DNA from: Prochilodus magdalenae
Lineage: Eukaryota; Chordata; Actinopteri; Characiformes; Prochilodontidae
Direction: 5' to 3'
Assembly (NCBI GenBank): GCA_024036415.1
Contig: JAMWET010006960.1
Location: 359,501 to 423,500, forward strand
DNA: 64,000 nt
Shown: piece by piece, positions 54,918 to 64,000 of the stretch
Layout: each line of letters begins with the position of its first letter
Numbering within the stretch: the stretch's first letter is position 1
Notes under the pieces: model-generated
Database searches by the model: none
What the model was told of the DNA's origin: nothing
The model's input: the letters and a program-made list of their open reading frames with translations, nothing else
Made by a program: the position numbers and the translations under genes

Positions 54918-55250
54918 GGCCGAACGGCCGCCCCCCCTTGGTACAGGCAGATCAATTCATTATCGTTGTAAACATCTAAAATCCGAATACAGGAAGTCAC
55001 TACTTTCTTCTTTCAGAGTCAGGTGAAATCAAGTCTTAAAAAACAATCAATCAGTCATTCTAAAACTCCCGAAATGTGCACGCAAGTCCATTCCTGAAGA
55101 ATATAAATATATATATAAATGTTATAATATATTCTGCTTTACAGTTTACACTGTCAGGGTTGTTTTGCATCAAGTTACTGTACATCCCACGGAACATTGT
55201 CTGCAGTGCTGCGTGTATATAAAGTGTCCATAAGCTCAGTAACAAAGAAA

Positions 55251-55323
55251 CGGTCCAACATGGACTTGACTCCAGGAGCGTGAATTTAAAAGTCTGAAGC
55301 TCTACCCACTGAACCATCCGAGC
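55251..55323 (-). pseudogene. Decayed tRNA-Lys(TTT), block 2 unit 2
   Basis: Same form as at 41605-41677. Confidence 0.85.
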
Positions 55324-55513
55324 TCCACAGTCGCGAGACTTGGCTGCTGTCTATGTTTATAAATGACAGCAATGTCACGTGTTTCATGCCGTTAAACAAC
55401 GCTGGCCTTTAATCGGTGCGGCTGTTAACTAGGTTACAACGGTCCTTTTCCCATCTACTCTAAGGGAATGACGGAGGTACTTTTTACGGCGTTACCTGGT
55501 GGCAAGAAACACC

Positions 55514-55585
55514 TGAACCCCTCGCGATTTGCACACGCTGCCTTCCGATTTGGAGTTAGTCACGCTAGCGTTGCGCCGCCAAGTC
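55514..55585 (-). pseudogene. Decayed tRNA-Trp(CCA)-like, block 2 unit 2
   Basis: Same form as at 41868-41939. Confidence 0.8.
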
Positions 55586-55751
55586 TCCTTACACTTCCTT
55601 AACACTAACGTATCACTGATCTCGTGCATACATATGACAGATAAACCGGTGACTTGCAAATGTAAGAACACCTAACCAACAGACTGGAGTCGGAACAACC
55701 ACCACGGGTCCTGTGAACTCTGAGTCAGCAGTGAAAGGGTTAACGCTCAGA

Positions 55752-55824
55752 GCCCGGATAGCTCAGTCGGTAGAGCATCAGACTTTTAATCTGAGGGTCC
55801 AGGGTTCAAGTCCCTGTTCGGGCG
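55752..55824 (+). tRNA. tRNA-Lys(TTT)
   Basis: Complete, identical to the copy at 42106, same tttgtttctt 3' flank. Confidence 0.95.
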
Positions 55825-56049
55825 TTTGTTTCTTCCGAAGCTTATCCCGACTTTATATGCGTGCAGCATTGTCCAACGAAACCTCTGGGATGTACAGTAA
55901 CCTGCAGGCAGCAATTAGCTACAAAGTTACTGCAGTACATTTCACAGGTGAGGTTGGTTGAACGTCAAAAGGATTATAGCAGGCACTCTTATGAAACCGT
56001 CCTGTCAGACCTCACAATAGCTTGTTTATCTCTAAGCATTCGAGGAGTA

Positions 56050-56121
56050 GGGGGTATAGCTCAGTGGTAGAGCATTTGACTGCAGATCAAGAGGTCCCCG
56101 GTTCAAATCCGAGTGCCCCCT
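56050..56121 (+). tRNA. tRNA-Cys(GCA), T-stem variant
   Basis: Full length with the CCGAG change, as at 42404 and 54254. Confidence 0.85.
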
Positions 56122-56455
56122 TCAAGCTAGTCTTTAAGTTGTCGAGCATAGGTGCATTTGTGGGTTTCTGTCGGACTCGTGTTGCAGACCGTGTGTTTAA
56201 CGATGTGGCTAAAGGCAATAGAACGAAATGAATGCTGTGAGTCTTGAGTGTTAAATGTGAGTTTTAGCTGTAAATAAAACACCCGTGATGTTTAACATTA
56301 AAAGTCCATCATCATCCAAAGATTAATATTGATTGTTGGGATCCTAGAATGGATTTGGTGTTTCAACTGTATACGTTCCTCCTTGGTTTAGAGCATGAAT
56401 GCTCAACAACGTACAGATCACGACGTCAGTCATTCCGGCAACAGTAAGAACCATG

Positions 56456-56541
56456 CGACCCTGATGTGATTTGAACATGCAGCCTTCTGATCTGGAGTTC
56501 AACACACAAGCATGACATGACATGCTACATACTCAAGACCG
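56456..56541 (-). pseudogene. Decayed tRNA-Trp(CCA), partial unit 3
   Basis: As in the other units but with a short tandem duplication (catgacatgacatg). Confidence 0.75.
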
Positions 56542-56649
56542 CACAATGCGGGCTCAGAACATATAAAAAAGGGACTTGATTCGAACGACAGGAACACAGG
56601 GTTCACCTGGTGATAACAAGCCGTTGATTACTTGGAGGTAATAAACACG

Positions 56650-56686
56650 TGACCCCGACGTGATTTGAACACGCAACCTTCTGATC
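56650..56686 (-). pseudogene. tRNA-Trp(CCA) truncated at the array end
   Basis: The 3' half of the Trp gene ends at cttctgatc, in the anticodon arm. There the sequence switches to the flank of the old tRNA-Lys neighbourhood (ggatcatgtgacctctcatt). Confidence 0.9.
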
Positions 56687-56732
56687 GGATCATGTGACCT
56701 CTCATTCAGCAGTGAAGCAAATTCCTGTCAGA

Positions 56733-56805
56733 GCCCGGATAGCTCAGTCGGTAGAGCATCAGACTTTTAATCTGAGGGTCCAGGGTTCAAGTCCCTGTTC
56801 GGGCG
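56733..56805 (+). tRNA. tRNA-Lys(TTT), old-layer copy at the end of block 2
   Basis: Complete 73-nt gene. The flanks (atcatgtgacctctcattca upstream, gctttcttgctaagcttatg downstream) match the lone gene at 46915, not the array. Confidence 0.95.
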
Positions 56806-57019
56806 TTGCTTTCTTGCTAAGCTTATGAACACTTTATATACCCAGAGCACTTTCAACCGGATCCTGTGGGATGTACAGTAAACTGTCGGCAGCAATTAGC
56901 TACCAAGTACTACAGTACATTTCACAGTGAACTTACTGCAGATATAATCACAACAACTATAACAGTAAGAGTACTACTCTTATTACTATGGCTCTTTATG
57001 TAAATAATACTGTGCTTAC

Positions 57020-57112
57020 ACTTCTGGTTAGATGCTAACTGCCTGTACTCTGTACCTGTACTCTGCACAATGACAATAAAGTTGAATCTAATCTAATCTA
57101 ATCTAATCTATA
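57020..57112 (+). mobile_element. Small retroposon tail with (TAATC)n
   Basis: tgcacaatgacaataaagtt followed by gaatctaatctaatctaatc is a typical non-LTR 3' end with a short tandem tail. It interrupts the old block shared with 46988-47270. Confidence 0.65.
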
Positions 57113-57549
57113 AAATACCAGTTATTTTACAGTGATACTCACAGTACTGTATTTATCATTTACATTCAAGTTTTTCCAGTTTCCAGAAGTATTTATTTAT
57201 TTAGATTATCATTTATTTACATATTTGCATTTTTTATGTTTTTTTGTCTAACACTGCTTTTAACACGTTTACTATAGTCCTGAAAGCACTGGCTGCTACA
57301 ACTGTGAACTCAGAAACGTGTTTTATTGGTCTATCTCGATTTTACTTTCCATCACAGCATGATGTAAAACTCCCGCTGGTAAAAAGCTGCAGCAGAAACA
57401 GTCAAATCCAGACACCAGATTTACAATTAAATTGCAGTATTAAGACCTTTAAATGATTTTAAAACTTTACACTTTTTTAAAAAACTTTTTAAAAAATTAA
57501 CACATGCCAACACATAAGCATATGCCCACCTAACTAAAGGTTACATGGA

Positions 57550-57620
57550 CTGGGGAACCCAGATTTGAATCAGAGACATCTTCATCTGCAGTCAAATGCA
57601 GGACTAATGAGCAACACTCC
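57550..57620 (-). pseudogene. tRNA-Cys(GCA) pseudogene
   Basis: Reverse tRNA-Cys with GCA anticodon (plus-strand catctgcagtcaaatgcagg), degenerate D- and T-arms. Homologous to 49182-49253. Confidence 0.75.
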
Positions 57621-57659
57621 CTTGCAATATTGAGGCGGTGGAAATGGAGATGGTTAAGA

Positions 57660-58126
57660 CCTACGGGTTTCTATGACTGCAAATGGATGATAGGTTGGAC
57701 TGGTCAGCCAACACAGACATACTGTACAGTAGGGGGCAGTGACAGCTCTACTTTCTGAGAAGGCTGGGGTCATTTAACATCTGTAGAAAGCTCCTGCAGA
57801 TGTTCTATCAAACTGTGGTGTCCAGCTGTCTCTATTATGCTGTGGTGTGCTGGGGAGGAAGCATTCGGAAGAGAGACGAGATGCAACTGGACAAGCTGGT
57901 CAGGTGAGCAGGGTCAGTTTGAAGGTGACACAGAGAAGGACACTGCTGGACTCTCCATTATGGTGAAGGTGACACATCAGAGAAGGAGCAGTGCAGTGCG
58001 CTGTCACAAACTGCTGTCCAGTATGGATGATGATGCACACTGCACACCATCATCATGGACAATAGGAGCAAATCTGTCTGTCTGTCTGTCTCTGTCTCTC
58101 TGTCTCTCTGTCTATCTATCGATCTA
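57660..58126 (+). mobile_element. L2-type LINE fragment with (TGTC)n tail
   Basis: Encodes broken pieces of the same ORF2 C-terminus as 47292-47801 (agctctactttctgagaagg, ttctatcaaactgtggtgtc), then a TGTC/TATC tail at 58074-58120. Frame shifts and an internal rearrangement are present. Confidence 0.85.
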
Positions 58127-58308
58127 TGTAATACAAGAAATTTCATAAAAGTCTAAACAATATATGAACTATTGAGTAGTGTGATGAGGTAATGATGAAG
58201 ATTACTTCAGAGAACGCACTGAACATCAAACTGCCTTCATATCCTGATCTGCGTTCTAATATACAGTATAATCCTGTTTAGTTGTACAAAGGCTCTAACT
58301 GATGCTAT

Positions 58309-59939
58309 TACAGTTTTTCTCAGTCGATTTGATACATTTCTCACATCATGATTTACATTGGCATCACAACAAGTGCATTTCTCAAAACAGTTAGTGCAAA
58401 CAGCAAAACTCAATGAAATACCTGCAAAAGCATGTACCTCACTTAGACTGCTTTGTTTTCGCCTGAAAAGCAAATATTTATGCCAATCAAATTGTCAGTG
58501 CCATCAGAATGTCTAGTGTGTGTGTCATTGCCTATAAACAAGGCAGTCAAAATACTTCATGTCATGTTTTCAGTGCAACAGTGTACACTGTAAGTATATT
58601 CTGATGGAAACTAGCAAAATACAATCTTACACAGAACACAAAGTTACACAGGGCTGTATGTGGGAGACTGACACCAAGAAATCACCCTGGAATTTAATTT
58701 ATACAGTAATATTCTTTTACTGTATTGGTCGGACTGCAATTTGTTGACAAAAAAATCCTATAGAAATTCAGGAAAGACAGGCAGCTGCCTGACAGCACTC
58801 TATAACACAAAGGAAAAACTAGATTTAGAAATTATAAACTTACTCTAAACATTCAAAAAAACTGAGACAACATCTTAAGAAATGATGGAGTTTTCTTTTC
58901 TATACATCCTGATGCTCCCTTTTTGTTGGGCCCCATGTTTTCATTCACGTCACACTGATTATCTTCCCTTGCAAAAAGAAACAGTTACATGCATTTCAGC
59001 CATAGCAAATATGTCAGTATGCATAAGGGCTTTACCTGTACATACTGGTACCGTAGCTTATCCATCCTGTCACCATTTCGTTGAAATGGAACTTTGTACA
59101 GCTGTTTCATAAACATCTGGTGTCGTTTCAGAACGTGGTCAATGGTGGAGATGCTTACAGATTGAATATTTTGAAAACCACTGTTGTCCTGTATAATGGC
59201 TTGCTGGATCTCCCTCAGCCTTATGGTATTATTTTTTATGACCATAGCACATATAGCCTCTTGTTGAGGTGTGAAAATGGGACCTCTGCCACCCCTGTGA
59301 GCTAGTCTTGCGGTCCTATATGGTATAAGAATTCAAAAATGCAAAACATTAGATTGAATAACATTTCAAAATTGATGTCATTGTCCTCTCAGCCTTCCAC
59401 CACGCAGCCTTACCCCTCTTCTTGGCTGTTCACCCTGTACATGGCCTAGTCTTTCCATGGTGAGACTTTGTGACACTACAGTATTTTGTGTCTATATATG
59501 TTTGTCAATTGAGGGTTCATGAGATGCACCTCTGACCTATGGTTGAGAGCTATTTGACCATTGGGTGATCTAAACTTTCACAAAATCCCCTTCTTAACTG
59601 AAAGCCAAGATTCTCCTGAGAACAATTAAGGATACATTACCAAAATATACCAAAAAGGTTTCATAGAAATCTACAAATGATGAGATTATGAGATTATGAC
59701 AACATGTTCAGAACTTTTGCAATGACTGAGGCAAAAACATGACATAAGCAATTGATAATGCAAAAAACAGGGACTGTTGTAAGCGACCATTTACATGAAT
59801 GTACAAATACATTTGCAAAATGTGAAACACAATGAGAAATGCTAGTATGATGTGCACAAGTGACAAGGAGATGTGGAGATTGAATGAACAGTTTTGAGAA
59901 TTTCAATTCTGATCTGAGAAATGAACCAAACCAACTGTA
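58309..59939 (-). mobile_element. IS630/Tc1-superfamily-like DNA transposon, decayed
   Basis: The ends read tacagtttttctcagtcg (58309) and, in reverse, tacagttggtttggttcatt (from 59939), both flanked by TA. Inside, the minus strand holds a transposase remnant. The element lies in a block whose counterpart near 49410-49440 lacks it. The exact ends are uncertain by some tens of bases. Confidence 0.65.
58985..59316 (-). pseudogene. IS630-like transposase, N-terminal part
   Basis: The minus strand reads HRGGRGPIFTPQQEA, then NNTIRLREIQQAIIQDN, STIDHVLKRH, MKQLYKVPFQRNGDRMDKLR. This is the helix-turn-helix DNA-binding region of a transposase family widespread in fish genomes. The catalytic DDE domain is not readable downstream, so the gene is truncated or decayed. 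Confidence 0.75.
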
Positions 59940-61095
59940 TTTACCGACTGAACCAAAAACTGTATTTACTGTTTTTACGTCACTGGGTTTATTTTGGTTG
60001 GTTACTGAATAAACATACTGCTGTGCAGCATGTTTGGTAAACTATGTGGACTAACATACACACTGAATTTCATTATAGGCAGTAAGGGGTTGGAATGAAA
60101 ATGGACAGACCGAATCAGAAACTGAGCAAAAGATGGGCACCATCTACTTTAGTAGCGGCACAAAATTAGTTGGGATCACTTTTACTGCAAGTTTTGAGGT
60201 AAATCTACATCTTTCAGTTTATTTTAAAAGAAATGAAGGTTATATTTATATATAAGATAACAAGATAAAAAAATACTGTAGAATTAAATGTACAAACCTA
60301 AATTTGTTCTTTTGATTGGTACAGAAACCTCCCAACAGAAAGTACCATATAAATGAGCATTTGTATATATAGCTCATTATGATTCATGCCTGGTGTGCAA
60401 ACAGATCAGAAGATAATCGTTGTGAATCTCTAAGATCTGAATACAAGAAATCATTAGCTTCTTCTTTGTGAGTCAGGTGAAATTACAGGGCATGCTGGAC
60501 TATACCATGTTTAAGACATGAATGCTAGACAAGGTACAGATACAGACAGTAAAGGAACAGCTTTGATGTAGTTAACATTGCAACACGCCAGACGTCTGGG
60601 CAAGAAGTTGCGGAGTCTTGAGCCTGGCAATTCTGTTTATTTGTCTAGCTGGGTGTCACTCATTGTGTAGTGTGATGTAGGCTCAGGCAAATGTTTGGAA
60701 AATGAATTCCATCAGTTCTACAGGTATGTGAGATTTTGCATTTACAGGAAAGATCATTGGAAAACATCATCAGCATTGTTTAATAATACTATGTTTCCCA
60801 ATACAATTTCCTACACTCTGTTATTAAGTTTCTAGAATGAATTTACTTTAGTGTAGTAGACTTTGCTCTAAAATGCAAAAAATTGTGTTTAGTAGTAGCA
60901 TGAAGACATGGAACAGGATTCTTAAATAGTTTTTTGTTTGATTATTGAACTCATAATAAAACTAAAGCTTTCTACTTCACCTTCTCCTTAAACAGATGCC
61001 ATGCTGAGTGTTTCGCTGTTTAACCGGTGACCAGTCTCCACTGTTATGTTATTTTATTAGTTGTAGGCTGATGCTTAAGTCACTGTTGAGGCTAA
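59940..61095. other. Old repeat layer, no gene
   Basis: 59970-60510 matches 49430-49620 and 50230-50600. The rest is AT-rich with no recognised content. Confidence 0.6.
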
Positions 61096-61135
61096 AGAAG
61101 CCATCTGGATTTGAAACAGAGACCTCTTGATGAGA
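61096..61135 (-). pseudogene. tRNA-Cys 3' fragment
   Basis: Plus-strand catctggatttgaaacagag and acctcttgat match the T-arm and variable region of tRNA-Cys in reverse; the 5' half is absent. Confidence 0.6.
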
Positions 61136-61175
61136 ATGAGAGTGCAGACAATATTATTTGGTAACAAGAAACACA

Positions 61176-61246
61176 TGACCCCAACGTGTTTGAACGCACA
61201 ACCCTCTGGCCTGGAGTCAGACACACTACCAGTGAACCACATGGCC
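61176..61246 (-). pseudogene. tRNA-Trp(CCA) pseudogene
   Basis: Full-length match in reverse (tgaccccaacgtgtttgaac, ctggagtcagacacactacc), but a base is missing in the T-arm and stems are mispaired. Confidence 0.85.
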
Positions 61247-61275
61247 TGACTGCTCACACAGTGCCGTGGACCTGA

Positions 61276-61735
61276 ACACATTTACATTTACATTTAAGGC
61301 ATTTAACAGACGCTCTTATCCAGAGCGACTTATAACCGTGCTTAGTGTTCCGTTGGATAATATTTCAGATTGTACAGGAAGGTTAGAGCCTAAACTTGCC
61401 ATGAACTCAGACACTGTCCAAACAAGGGGTCAGTGCCGATACCTCGAGAGATCAACACACAGACATATATATAAAGCAAAAAGTGCACTACCTTGCAACC
61501 GCAGCCCAGCACTCATAAAAAAGGAGGGGTCATTATAAATGCAACACAAGTACATACACATATAACTTACACATCTACTAGTGCTTACTCCCTGAGTGCT
61601 TACAAAGAGATGGGTCTTCAGTCTGCGCTTGAAGAATGCGAGAGACTCCACTGTTCGAACAGCCAGTGGGAGTTCATTCCACCATCTGGGAGCCAGGACA
61701 GAGAAGAGTCTGGACGCTTGTCTTCCATAACATAA
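61276..61735. mobile_element. Teleost interspersed repeat
   Basis: Begins with acatttacatttaaggcatt and cagacgctcttatccagagc (61278-61326) and ends with tgggagttcattccaccatc near 61667-61686, both typical of abundant fish repeats. No coding potential. Confidence 0.6.
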
Positions 61736-61840
61736 TCACTGTGAGTCTCTAAGATCTGAATACAGGAGGTCATCACCTTAGAATCAGTAAATCAGTATTT
61801 ATCCTCACAGAATGCCAGGATCTGAATAGGAACAAGAATA

Positions 61841-61888
61841 GGAACTCTTGATCTGCAGTCAAATGCTCTACCACTGCGATATACTCAC
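61841..61888 (-). pseudogene. tRNA-Cys(GCA) 5' part
   Basis: In reverse it keeps the A box and anticodon arm intact (CAGTGGTAGAGCATTTGACT, GCAGATCAAGAG), but the T-arm is lost. Confidence 0.8.
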
Positions 61889-61981
61889 TCACTGCGATCA
61901 CATTTTCTAGAGTCTCTGTAATCTGCATGCTAATGTGAGGTGTGATAGGTTGGTGAATTCTGCTGACTTAGTTTCCCAAGA

Positions 61982-62022
61982 TCTCAAAAGGTTATATGTT
62001 CAAATCACAGCAAGGTCATATC
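61982..62022 (+). pseudogene. tRNA-Trp 3' fragment
   Basis: aaaaggttatatgttcaaat then cacagcaaggtca corresponds to the variable region, T-arm and acceptor of a decayed tRNA-Trp on the plus strand. Confidence 0.55.
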
Positions 62023-62241
62023 TGTTTCTTGTCGCCAAACAGCGGTGGGTCTTAATTAATGCCCTGGTTAACTAGGTCAAGGCTGTCGGTTTAGTGTTGT
62101 ATCAATAGCACCCTGTACTGATTCTGTAAAGTTACAGGCTTTTGTAAGTACTTGCCCGCTATCTGAGCAACATCAGCCCCAGATTTCACTTTACTACAGC
62201 CAACACATGAGCCTTTGCCCACCTATCTAATGCTTAGGTAA

Positions 62242-62314
62242 AAGGGGACACCCAGAACTGACCCAGGGACCTTCTGACCTGCAGTCAAACACTTCACTAC
62301 TAGGCTAAGCTCCC
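62242..62314 (-). pseudogene. tRNA-Cys(GCA) pseudogene
   Basis: Reverse tRNA-Cys (plus-strand ccttctgacctgcagtcaaa) with a retained GCA anticodon and mutated B box. Confidence 0.7.
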
Positions 62315-62584
62315 TTGGCACTTCCCCAACTTCTACCTATAAGCTGTTGTGCAATATGATGCTTGTGGGAGCGTCAGCTTACTAACAATTTGTATGGACG
62401 CAAACCTCCCACAACGCAATGGACATCAAAATGCCTTTATATCCTGATCTGTGTGTTTACACATTGTTCTGTTTTATATTAGAGGGTCAAATGAATATGA
62501 AACTTTGTGGGCAAAAAGGACTGCCTTGATCTAGTTAACAGATGCAATTAAGACCTGGCACTGACTGACTGCAAGAAACATACA

Positions 62585-62645
62585 TGACCTTGCTGTGATT
62601 TGAACATATAACCTTCTGCTCTGGCGTTAGTCCATTGATGCGCAA
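62585..62645 (-). pseudogene. tRNA-Trp pseudogene
   Basis: Plus-strand tgaccttgctgtgatttgaa and ataaccttctgctctggcgt match tRNA-Trp in reverse, with a degenerate 5' half. Confidence 0.7.
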
Positions 62646-62778
62646 ACAAGTGAACATCACAGATGAAAAATCACTGCCAAGAATATTAACTTCTGGCTGA
62701 TCTTATGAACTCTAAATCAGCAAAGAGTGAATATGCTCATGCTATAGAAACAATTATGATATACATGACCGGCATGTT

Positions 62779-62779
<1 letters not shown>

Positions 62780-62831
<52 letters not shown>
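62780..62831. repeat. (TA)n microsatellite
   Basis: About 26 units. A second TA tract lies at 62910-62943. Confidence 0.95.
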
Positions 62832-62833
<2 letters not shown>

Positions 62834-62840
62834 TCATCAG

Positions 62841-62870
62841 GAGGTGCCCGGGTCAGTTCCGGGTGTCCCC
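62841..62870 (+). pseudogene. tRNA-Cys T-arm/acceptor fragment between TA tracts
   Basis: aggtgcccgggtcagttccg then ggtgtcccct matches the 3' third of tRNA-Cys, followed by tttta. The 5' part has been replaced by the TA repeat. Confidence 0.6.
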
Positions 62871-62906
62871 TTTTACCTCATGTGTGGTATATATATAGCA
62901 CTTTAT

Positions 62907-62909
<3 letters not shown>

Positions 62910-62943
<34 letters not shown>
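62910..62943. repeat. (TA)n microsatellite
   Basis: About 17 units. Confidence 0.9.
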
Positions 62944-62950
<7 letters not shown>

Positions 62951-63368
62951 GTAAATATATATAATTACATAAATTGATAAATCTAAATCTTTCTACTTCA
63001 CTACTTCATCTTCTCCATATGTTGAGCATTTCGCAGTTTAACAGGTGACCGGTCTACATAACATTTAAATAGTTTTAGGTTGATGCTTCAGTCACTGCCA
63101 CAGTAACAGCCTTTACTATGTAAAGGCTACAGAGAGCCTTTAGATCAGTATCTATAACTAATAAAATGCAAATGTGTAAAAAATTAAAAAAATGAATAAA
63201 CAGTATAAATATATAAATAGTGAACCTCCTGTAAAATAAACCTTTCATTTGTGATGGAGATCAGTGGAAATGCCTCATGACTTGCTGCACTATTTAAGCT
63301 ATTGAGTAGAATGGAATGTGTTGGCCTTAGATGCATGTCATTTGTCCTGGAGCATTACACTTTCACAT
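62944..63368. other. Old repeat layer upstream of tRNA-Cys
   Basis: 63180-63275 repeats the block of 45240-45340 (gtataaatatata, gatggagatcagtggaaatg). No gene. Confidence 0.6.
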
Positions 63369-63440
63369 GGGGGTATAGCTCAGTGGTAGAGCATTTGACT
63401 GCAGATCAAGAGGTCCCCGGTTCAAATCCGGGTGCCCCCT
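63369..63440 (+). tRNA. tRNA-Cys(GCA), canonical, outside the array
   Basis: Complete 72-nt gene with a fully paired T-arm (CCCGG/CCGGG), A box TAGCTCAGTGGTAGAGC and anticodon loop CTGCAGA. The 3' flank ttattgggaaaccttgg resembles that of the 44212 gene. It has TTT then A instead of four T. Confidence 0.95.
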
Positions 63441-63900
63441 TTATTGGGAAACCTTGGAGAGATTCTCGTTCTTTGCTTGGAAGGAATGTATTATTTGATA
63501 ATGCTATCTAATTATGTTGCATGAGAATGCAGAAGCTCACAAACCATTAAATCTGATAAAACATACTTTCCAAGCCAACACATTTCCCCTAAGCCAATGT
63601 CACACTGCACAAAGAGTGACACCTGGCTAAACAAATAATAAAAAATTGCCTAGCTTAGGACTCTTGCCGAGAGGTCTGACATGTTGCATAAACAAAGCTC
63701 ACGCCATACTGAGATACACTACGTCTGCATGAGTATCTGAATGAATATTGCTCATATTAGTCTAAATCTTTCTTCATGTAGTTTTCCTGGTATGCCTTAT
63801 CTTCCTTCCCAATAACAGAGAAATTCGACACTTGTTTCTGGGTGCAACTGAACCTCTGTTGATGGGTGTATAAAGCAATTATAAGGCAGTAAGAAAGAAC

Positions 63901-63958
63901 CGCCCAAACAGGGACTTGAACCCCTTGATCCTCAGATTAAAAGTCTGAAGCTGCCTAA
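63901..63958 (-). pseudogene. tRNA-Lys(TTT) pseudogene
   Basis: In reverse, the anticodon arm (TCAGACTTTTAATCTGA) and T-arm are good (plus-strand cagggacttgaacccc), but the D-arm and 5' acceptor are unrecognisable. Confidence 0.8.
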
Positions 63959-64000
63959 CAGTTCACAAATATGACAAACATAGGTGTGGCTTTTTTTCTG

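Larger units (their letters stand above)
52470..56686. repeat. tRNA tandem array, block 2 (two units plus a partial third)
   Basis: Unit 1 runs 52470-54253 (Cys 5' truncated), unit 2 runs 54254-56049, and a third runs 56050-56686, ending within the Trp gene. Gene order and orientation are the same as in block 1. Unit 1 is somewhat more diverged near its start (gtgtcattaacg, gcacgcagtgag). Confidence 0.95.

Noticed and set aside
40624..56686. CRISPR-like regular repeats
   Set aside because: The periodicity is a 1.8-kb unit with tRNA genes in a vertebrate genome. There are no short direct repeats with unique spacers.

Overview
The window is nuclear DNA of a vertebrate, almost certainly a teleost fish. 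The evidence is: one spliced vertebrate gene with conserved exon phases; fish-type repeats (a Tc1 element, L2-type LINE 3' ends with ATCT tails, a 1-kb foldback MITE whose ends read CAGCCATAACATTAAAACCA, an IS630-like element); long GA/CA/TA microsatellites; and tRNA-like repeats with eukaryotic A and B boxes. The MITE suggests an ostariophysan fish, but I hold that loosely. There is no bacterial, phage or CRISPR content.

Left part (1-15 kb): mostly AT-rich noncoding DNA with decayed LINE fragments, microsatellites, a near-perfect 153-bp hairpin and a GTTGCTATGG-type minisatellite. The only coding candidate is a 25-residue transmembrane microprotein ORF (7752-7829, minus) in a CpG-rich patch beside a GA tract.

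Middle (15-37 kb): LASP1 (LIM and SH3 protein 1) on the minus strand. All seven coding exons can be read (16561-36774, 235 residues), with consistent phases and a CCAAT-containing, CpG-rich promoter upstream. Its introns carry a decayed 2-kb Tc1 transposon and two GA/CT tracts. One of these, about 470 bp long, abuts the exon 2 splice acceptor.

Right part (37-64 kb): after a MITE carrying an inserted L2 tail there are two blocks (40.6-44.3 and 52.5-56.7 kb) of a tandem repeat of about 1.8 kb. Each full unit holds tRNA-Cys(GCA) and tRNA-Lys(TTT) on the plus strand, tRNA-Trp(CCA) on the minus strand, and three decayed minus-strand tRNA copies (two Trp-like, one Lys-like). Around and between the blocks lies an older, degenerate layer of the same tRNA families and flanks, broken up by L2, MITE and IS630-like insertions. 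All four block edges I could place fall inside a tRNA gene. That points to recombination within tRNA genes as the way the array grew.

No other protein-coding gene was recognised. The many short ORFs across the tRNA array and the GA tracts are by-products of those repeats.
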